33,501 nt of DNA, from positions 1 through 33,501 of the forward strand of contig UQEF01000023.1 in assembly GCA_900540045.1 (NCBI GenBank). Reading direction: 5' to 3'. The notes below the pieces were generated by a model, which had not been told where the DNA came from, made no database searches, and saw only the letters and a program-made list of their open reading frames with translations. This stretch comes from an uncultured Eubacteriales bacterium (lineage in GTDB: Bacteria; Bacillota; Clostridia; Christensenellales; Aristaeellaceae). This document shows, piece after piece, positions 30,604 through 33,501 of the stretch (position 1 is the first letter of the stretch; each line of letters starts with the position of its first letter). The position numbers and the translations under genes are program-made.

Positions 30604-30617
30604 TGAAAGCGTTTGTC
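30604..30617. promoter_or_regulatory. Possible catabolite-responsive (cre) site
   Basis: TGAAAGCGTTTGTC follows the cre pattern in its left half and CG centre but mismatches near the right end. It lies about 115 bp upstream of the importer -35. It is weak evidence for CcpA control. Confidence 0.25.
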
Positions 30618-30645
30618 TTTTTATGGATAGATGGGTATGAGCGCA

Positions 30646-30680
30646 CACAAAAAGGCGCGGGGGCCCAGGCCCCGCGTGCA
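30646..30680 (-). terminator. Terminator after the MBL-fold gene
   Basis: On the minus strand CGCGGGGCC and GGCCCCCGCG form a GC-rich hairpin followed by CCTTTTTG. It lies about 90 nt after the MBL-fold gene. The rest of 30681-30766 shows no gene. Confidence 0.7.
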
Positions 30681-30766
30681 GGTTGTTGACAAGTCTCTGG
30701 AAGATATTTGAAGGGTCCCGGCACTCCAAATGAAACCCGAATCCAAGCGCCTTTCTCCGGACATCT

Positions 30767-31537
30767 TCATACCACAGCCGTATATACCATCCCTGCCGTC
30801 CCCCATCGCGCCCGCAGCGCATGACCCCCCGGGGCGTTGGGTTCCCGGACAGGTTCGCCGGAGAGTTGCCCCGCCAGCAGCCGTTTGCAAAGGACAATCA
30901 TGTCCCGTGCCACCTGCATGCGGGGTGGGTTATAGGCCGGCGTACCCGGTATTCCCGCCTGGCCGCAGTGGCCGCCTCGCCATTCTGTGTCCGCATAGAC
31001 TCCCGCCCGCTGCACGAAGCGCTCCAGCGACGCACAGTAGGCCGACACACTCAGCGCCCCGGGGAGGGTCATCAGCACGATATCGCCACTGCCGATCGCG
31101 TCCCCCGTAAACAGTTCTTTCCACTCCGGCACGCCAAAGACACAGGAACCCGGCGTATGCCCCGGCAGTTGGAGCACTTCCAGCCGGATGCCTCCGGCAT
31201 CAAAGCTGTCCCCGTCCCGGAAAAAACGCACCCGCTGCACCGGCAGGGTCGGCACGCCAAAACGGTGGCACAATGGCTCTGAACAGGCCAGCGTTTCCCG
31301 ATCGTCCTCACAAAGCCATATGCGTTCAAATTCGCCTGCCGCACCAAAATGGTCCGGATGGGCATGTGTCAGCAACAGATCCACCGCAAGTCCGGTCAAT
31401 GCGCGGATCTGCGGCATTAACGGCGGGCGCCCCATCCCAGTATCGATCATGTAAGCCCGATTCAGGCCGATGACCAGATAAGCCGTGCAACCTGCCTCGT
31501 CGTTCAGCCGCCACAGCCCTTCCCGCAATTTTTCCAT
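30767..31537 (-). CDS. Metallo-beta-lactamase-fold hydrolase
   Basis: A 256-residue MBL-fold hydrolase with all metal ligands: His58, His60, Asp62, His63 (THAHPDHFG), His127 (LPGHTPGS), Asp146 (FTGDAIGSGD) and His190 (RGGHCGQ). This gives a binuclear zinc or iron site as in glyoxalase II-like enzymes. I choose the ATG at 31537, 6 nt after GGGGGA; the ATG at 31543 touches that site. It follows the third esterase by 15 nt in the same operon. Members hydrolyse thioesters, lactones or phosphoesters. A lactonase or a thioesterase acting on products of the sugar pathway would fit, but the substrate is unknown. Confidence 0.9.
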   Translation of the reverse strand: MEKLREGLWRLNDEAGCTAYLVIGLNRAYMIDTGMGRPPLMPQIRALTGLAVDLLLTHAHPDHFGAAGEFERIWLCEDDRETLACSEPLCHRFGVPTLPVQRVRFFRDGDSFDAGGIRLEVLQLPGHTPGSCVFGVPEWKELFTGDAIGSGDIVLMTLPGALSVSAYCASLERFVQRAGVYADTEWRGGHCGQAGIPGTPAYNPPRMQVARDMIVLCKRLLAGQLSGEPVREPNAPGGHALRARWGTAGMVYTAVV

Positions 31538-31552
31538 ACCCATTCCCCCACG

Positions 31553-32602
31553 TCACTGGAACAGCAGCGGCAGGAAATCCCGCGCACATTCACGCCATAC
31601 CTGCCATTCATGTTTGCCGGCATATACTTTACGCATTACCTGCACCCCCTTGGACGCAAGCAAGCGGTCATCCTCCTCAAAGACGGAAAAAAATTCGTCC
31701 CGATCGCCCATGGCGCGGAAAAATACCCGGTAATTGCGGGCAAAAGCCTCCGGATCATCCAGTGCTTTCAGGTGCGGTTGTTCGTTCTCCCACAGCATGC
31801 GCAGGAAGCCGCTGAACAGCCCCACATACCCGAAAAGCTCCGGATGCGTCATCGAGGCCGCGCTGGCATGCATGCTGCCCATGGACAGTCCGGCCACCGC
31901 GCGGTTCCATTTTCCCTTCATCGTGGGGTATGCGCTTTCCGCATAGGGGATCAAATCCTGCACAAGCACGCGGGGAAACGCACTGGTGCTTATCCCGCCA
32001 TCAATTTGCACCATGCCGTTGCCCATCACGATCCGCATGGGCCTCACCCGTCCCTGGGCGAGCAAATTATCCATGATGAAGTTTATGCGTCCCTGATGGA
32101 CCCAGCCGGTTTCGTTTTCACCCAAGCCATGCTGCAGATAGAGTATGGGCAAGGGCCGGCCCTCACTGTCCGGCGGGCAGTAAATCAGACAGCTCTCGGT
32201 GTTTCCTGTCACAGTGGAGGGATAATAATGGCGCGCCACAGAGCCGTGAGGCACATCCTGCAACTGATAATACCCGTCCTCCTCGGCCGGCACGTCCAGA
32301 AAGTTCACGGTACGAGAGTATCCGAAACCGATCGGAAGTTGGGGCAGCAGTACCGTTTCCCCGTCCATGAGGATGTCCACATAGCGGAATCCTCCCTCCA
32401 GCTCCAGCGTACCGCGCCAGCGGCCATCCTCGCCTTTTTCCAACGGCCAGCAGGGACCGCCTGGCAAACTGATCGCCAGGCTGGTTGCCTTCGGCGCGTT
32501 CAGACAAAAACGCGTCCGTCCGTCCTGTTCGAAAAATACCCCATCCTCCGATGGGATCAGCTGAAATGCCGTAGCTTGCTGAAAACAGGTATCTTGCCTC
32601 AT
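31553..32602 (-). CDS. Carbohydrate esterase with N-terminal E-set domain
   Basis: A 349-residue enzyme of the esterase D/feruloyl esterase (CE1-like) group. Residues about 15-105 form an immunoglobulin-like E-set domain (RTRFCLNAPKATSLAISLPGG...GRWRGTLELEGGFRYVDILMDG), as in starch-binding isoamylase-N and siderophore esterase relatives. Residues 115-349 are the hydrolase: oxyanion loop 'ILYLQHGLGENETGW', nucleophile Ser240 (AGLSMGSMHA) and His331 in 'AGKHEWQVWRE', typical of xylan and feruloyl esterases. There is no signal peptide. It is the first gene of an operon with the MBL hydrolase and has the same operator type as the ABC importer. It likely strips an acyl group from an imported oligosaccharide. 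Confidence 0.9.
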   Translation of the reverse strand: MRQDTCFQQATAFQLIPSEDGVFFEQDGRTRFCLNAPKATSLAISLPGGPCWPLEKGEDGRWRGTLELEGGFRYVDILMDGETVLLPQLPIGFGYSRTVNFLDVPAEEDGYYQLQDVPHGSVARHYYPSTVTGNTESCLIYCPPDSEGRPLPILYLQHGLGENETGWVHQGRINFIMDNLLAQGRVRPMRIVMGNGMVQIDGGISTSAFPRVLVQDLIPYAESAYPTMKGKWNRAVAGLSMGSMHASAASMTHPELFGYVGLFSGFLRMLWENEQPHLKALDDPEAFARNYRVFFRAMGDRDEFFSVFEEDDRLLASKGVQVMRKVYAGKHEWQVWRECARDFLPLLFQ

Positions 32603-32650
32603 CTGCAGAGACCACCTTTCGTCAAACCTGGGTAGTGCTGTTTGAGGCCT

Positions 32651-32679
32651 AGTATATCGGAGCAGCCATGGAATGTCAA
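32651..32679 (-). promoter_or_regulatory. Promoter of the third esterase operon
   Basis: On the minus strand TTGACA (32679-32674), a 17-bp spacer and TATACT (32656-32651): the same hexamers and spacing as the ABC importer promoter. Confidence 0.85.
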
Positions 32680-32690
32680 GCGAATGACAT
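32673..32690. promoter_or_regulatory. LacI-type operator at the third esterase promoter
   Basis: On the minus strand ATGTCATTCGCTTGACAT: outer arms ATGTCA/TGACAT around a CG centre. It covers the -35 box exactly as at the importer promoter. Confidence 0.75.
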
Positions 32691-32717
32691 CCACTTTTTT
32701 CTTCTGCCCCGGATACG

Positions 32718-32747
32718 CAAAAAGCGGCGGTTCAAAATCCCGCCGCT
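32718..32747 (-). terminator. Terminator of the PH-domain gene
   Basis: On the minus strand AGCGGCGG and CCGCCGCT pair over 8 bp around a 9-nt loop, followed by TTTTTG. Confidence 0.8.
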
Positions 32748-32793
32748 CCCTGTTTCAAGAGACGTTTTCGCCGCAGTCCGCCGCTATTTTCGG

Positions 32794-33210
32794 CTATTCA
32801 TGGCCGTCGTCGCACACTTCATCTTCGCCCACATTGTCGCTTACCTCCATGGAGCGCACACGGTTTTTCATGCGTGCTTCTTCCACCTGCGCCGAAAGCA
32901 GTTCCTTTACTTTCATGCTATTCTTCACATGCTGAATCTTCAACGTAGGGGAAGTAGCGTCCGATGTGTGCAATACAATGGACCCCACGCCAAATATCCG
33001 ATCCAGCAGGGATTCCTCTGTAGACAGATCCCGCACGCGGAAGAGCCGCAGTTCCTCCTCATGGATATTGAGCAGTCCGGTTTTCACCAGCAGACGGCTC
33101 TCGGTCAGCTCATAGCGCGTAAAAGATATGGCCAATCCAAAAATCCGCTTCTTATCTTTCCACAGCAGCGGTTCGGTAGCAATCTCCACTGCGATTTCGC
33201 CATTTCGCAC
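32794..33210 (-). CDS. Bacterial PH-domain protein
   Basis: A 138-residue protein that starts with GTG at 33210 after GGGGGAGA. Residues about 15-105 fit a bacterial pleckstrin-homology (bPH_2, DUF304-like) domain: 'RIFGLAISFTRYELTESRLLVKTGLLNIHEEELRLFRVRDLSTEESLLDRIFGVGSIVLHTSD'. Related YdbS/YdbT proteins have membrane helices ahead of the domain; this one has none, so it is a soluble single-domain version. The C-terminal 30 residues are charged and predicted helical. The function is unknown. It is a single-gene unit with its own promoter and terminator. Confidence 0.82.
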   Translation of the reverse strand: MRNGEIAVEIATEPLLWKDKKRIFGLAISFTRYELTESRLLVKTGLLNIHEEELRLFRVRDLSTEESLLDRIFGVGSIVLHTSDATSPTLKIQHVKNSMKVKELLSAQVEEARMKNRVRSMEVSDNVGEDEVCDDGHE

Positions 33211-33266
33211 TTGTTCTCCCCCTTTCTTGCGGGGTTTCCCGGTCCAAAGCCGGGCGCCCTGTTTTC

Positions 33267-33294
33267 ATTGTAGCATATCAGGGGTTTTTGTCAA
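33267..33294 (-). promoter_or_regulatory. Promoter of the PH-domain gene
   Basis: On the minus strand TTGACA (33294-33289), a 16-bp spacer and TACAAT (33272-33267), with TGC before the -10 box. Confidence 0.75.
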
Positions 33295-33397
33295 TGCGCG
33301 CGGTCTACATATGCTTTTCATTCAAATATCCGCTTCCAAAAGACAGCGTCGGCATTGGATAGGGACCTTGTTGAGCGCAAAAAAATGCTCGATATTA

Positions 33398-33420
33398 CTA
33401 GACACTGTCGACAAAAGTGT
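33398..33420. mobile_element. Possible left end of an IS5-type insertion sequence
   Basis: CTAG at 33398-33401 followed by ACACTGTCGACAAAAG could be the target site and left inverted repeat of the element whose transposase begins at 33465. The other end lies outside the window, so the boundary cannot be confirmed. Confidence 0.3.
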
Positions 33421-33436
33421 TGTTTTGTGGTATAAT
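33408..33436 (+). promoter_or_regulatory. Promoter of the gene at the right edge
   Basis: TCGACA (33408-33413), a 17-bp spacer and TATAAT (33431-33436), with TGG before the -10 box. It may lie within the left end of the insertion sequence. Confidence 0.7.
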
Positions 33437-33464
33437 GAAGAAAAAAGCACAGGGGTGTTTCTTC

Positions 33465-33501
33465 ATGGAGAACAGCTATCGACGGCACGATATGTCCGAT
33501 G
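33465..33501 (+). CDS. Start of an IS5-family transposase (partial)
   Basis: The ATG at 33465 follows AGGGGTG and opens MENSYRRHDMSD before the window ends. The 'YRRHD(I/L/M)SD' opening is characteristic of the short first frame of IS5-family (IS427-like) transposases, whose N-terminal DUF4096 domain begins this way. Only 12 residues are visible, so the call rests on that motif and on the strong promoter set just inside a possible element end. Confidence 0.5.
   Translation, partial: MENSYRRHDMSD

Overview
The window looks like the chromosome of an anaerobic, GC-rich member of the Firmicutes (class Clostridia), probably a gut commensal. Points for this are a two-iron superoxide reductase, an EFR1-type flavodoxin/ferredoxin, a CIRCE (HrcA) heat-shock operator, strong AGGAGG ribosome binding sites, family-1 sugar ABC importers and a collagen-like surface protein with a sporulation-type promoter. 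No rRNA, tRNA, CRISPR or prophage genes are visible. One insertion sequence starts at the right edge.

Region 1 (176-5241, plus strand) is a MerR-headed operon of small redox enzymes: aldo/keto reductase, cytoplasmic flavodoxin, exported flavodoxin, carboxymuconolactone decarboxylase-cupin fusion and an NADPH-FMN-reductase-like flavoprotein. It ends in two scarred genes: a DUF4405 membrane protein fused to the C-terminal tail of an iron alcohol dehydrogenase, and an exported aldo/keto reductase cut off after its first strand.

Region 2 (5354-11272) is a thiol/oxygen-defence module. A leftward operon encodes a thioredoxin-thioredoxin reductase fusion, a DUF6132 membrane peptide, CcdA and a membrane-anchored TlpA-like thioredoxin. 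Divergent from it are thioredoxin and superoxide reductase, followed by ferredoxin, a NapH-like iron-sulfur membrane protein and a rhodanese lipoprotein. All three promoters carry the same 13-bp palindrome, GTGAY-N3-RTCAC, at the same distance (29 bp) from the -10 box and in the same orientation. A Crp/Fnr regulator whose recognition helix has the Crp-type R-E-x-x-x-R signature is encoded next door. Electrons would pass from NADPH via the fusion enzyme and CcdA to TlpA and possibly other outside thiol proteins. I regard this as the best candidate for an undescribed system here.

Region 3 (11362-14922) is a PadR operon with an operator over its start site, a double flavodoxin-fold protein and an EFR1 ferredoxin, followed by a membrane-anchored alpha/beta hydrolase. 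Region 4 (15201-21939) is mixed: collagen-like/beta-helix protein, YebC, LCP protein, HtpG, a small protein whose gene end is the CIRCE element, and a MscS channel.

Region 5 (22016-32602) is a carbohydrate locus: sucrose-phosphorylase-family enzyme, P-loop kinase, two tandem esterases, a LacI regulator, a three-gene ABC importer, a metallo-beta-lactamase-fold hydrolase and a third esterase with an N-terminal beta domain. The importer and third-esterase promoters have near-identical 18-bp CG-centred operators overlapping a TTGACA -35 box, so one LacI-type repressor probably controls both. The set fits uptake, de-esterification and phosphorolysis of an acylated glucoside. Region 6 (32718-33501) holds a PH-domain protein and the start of an IS5-type transposase.
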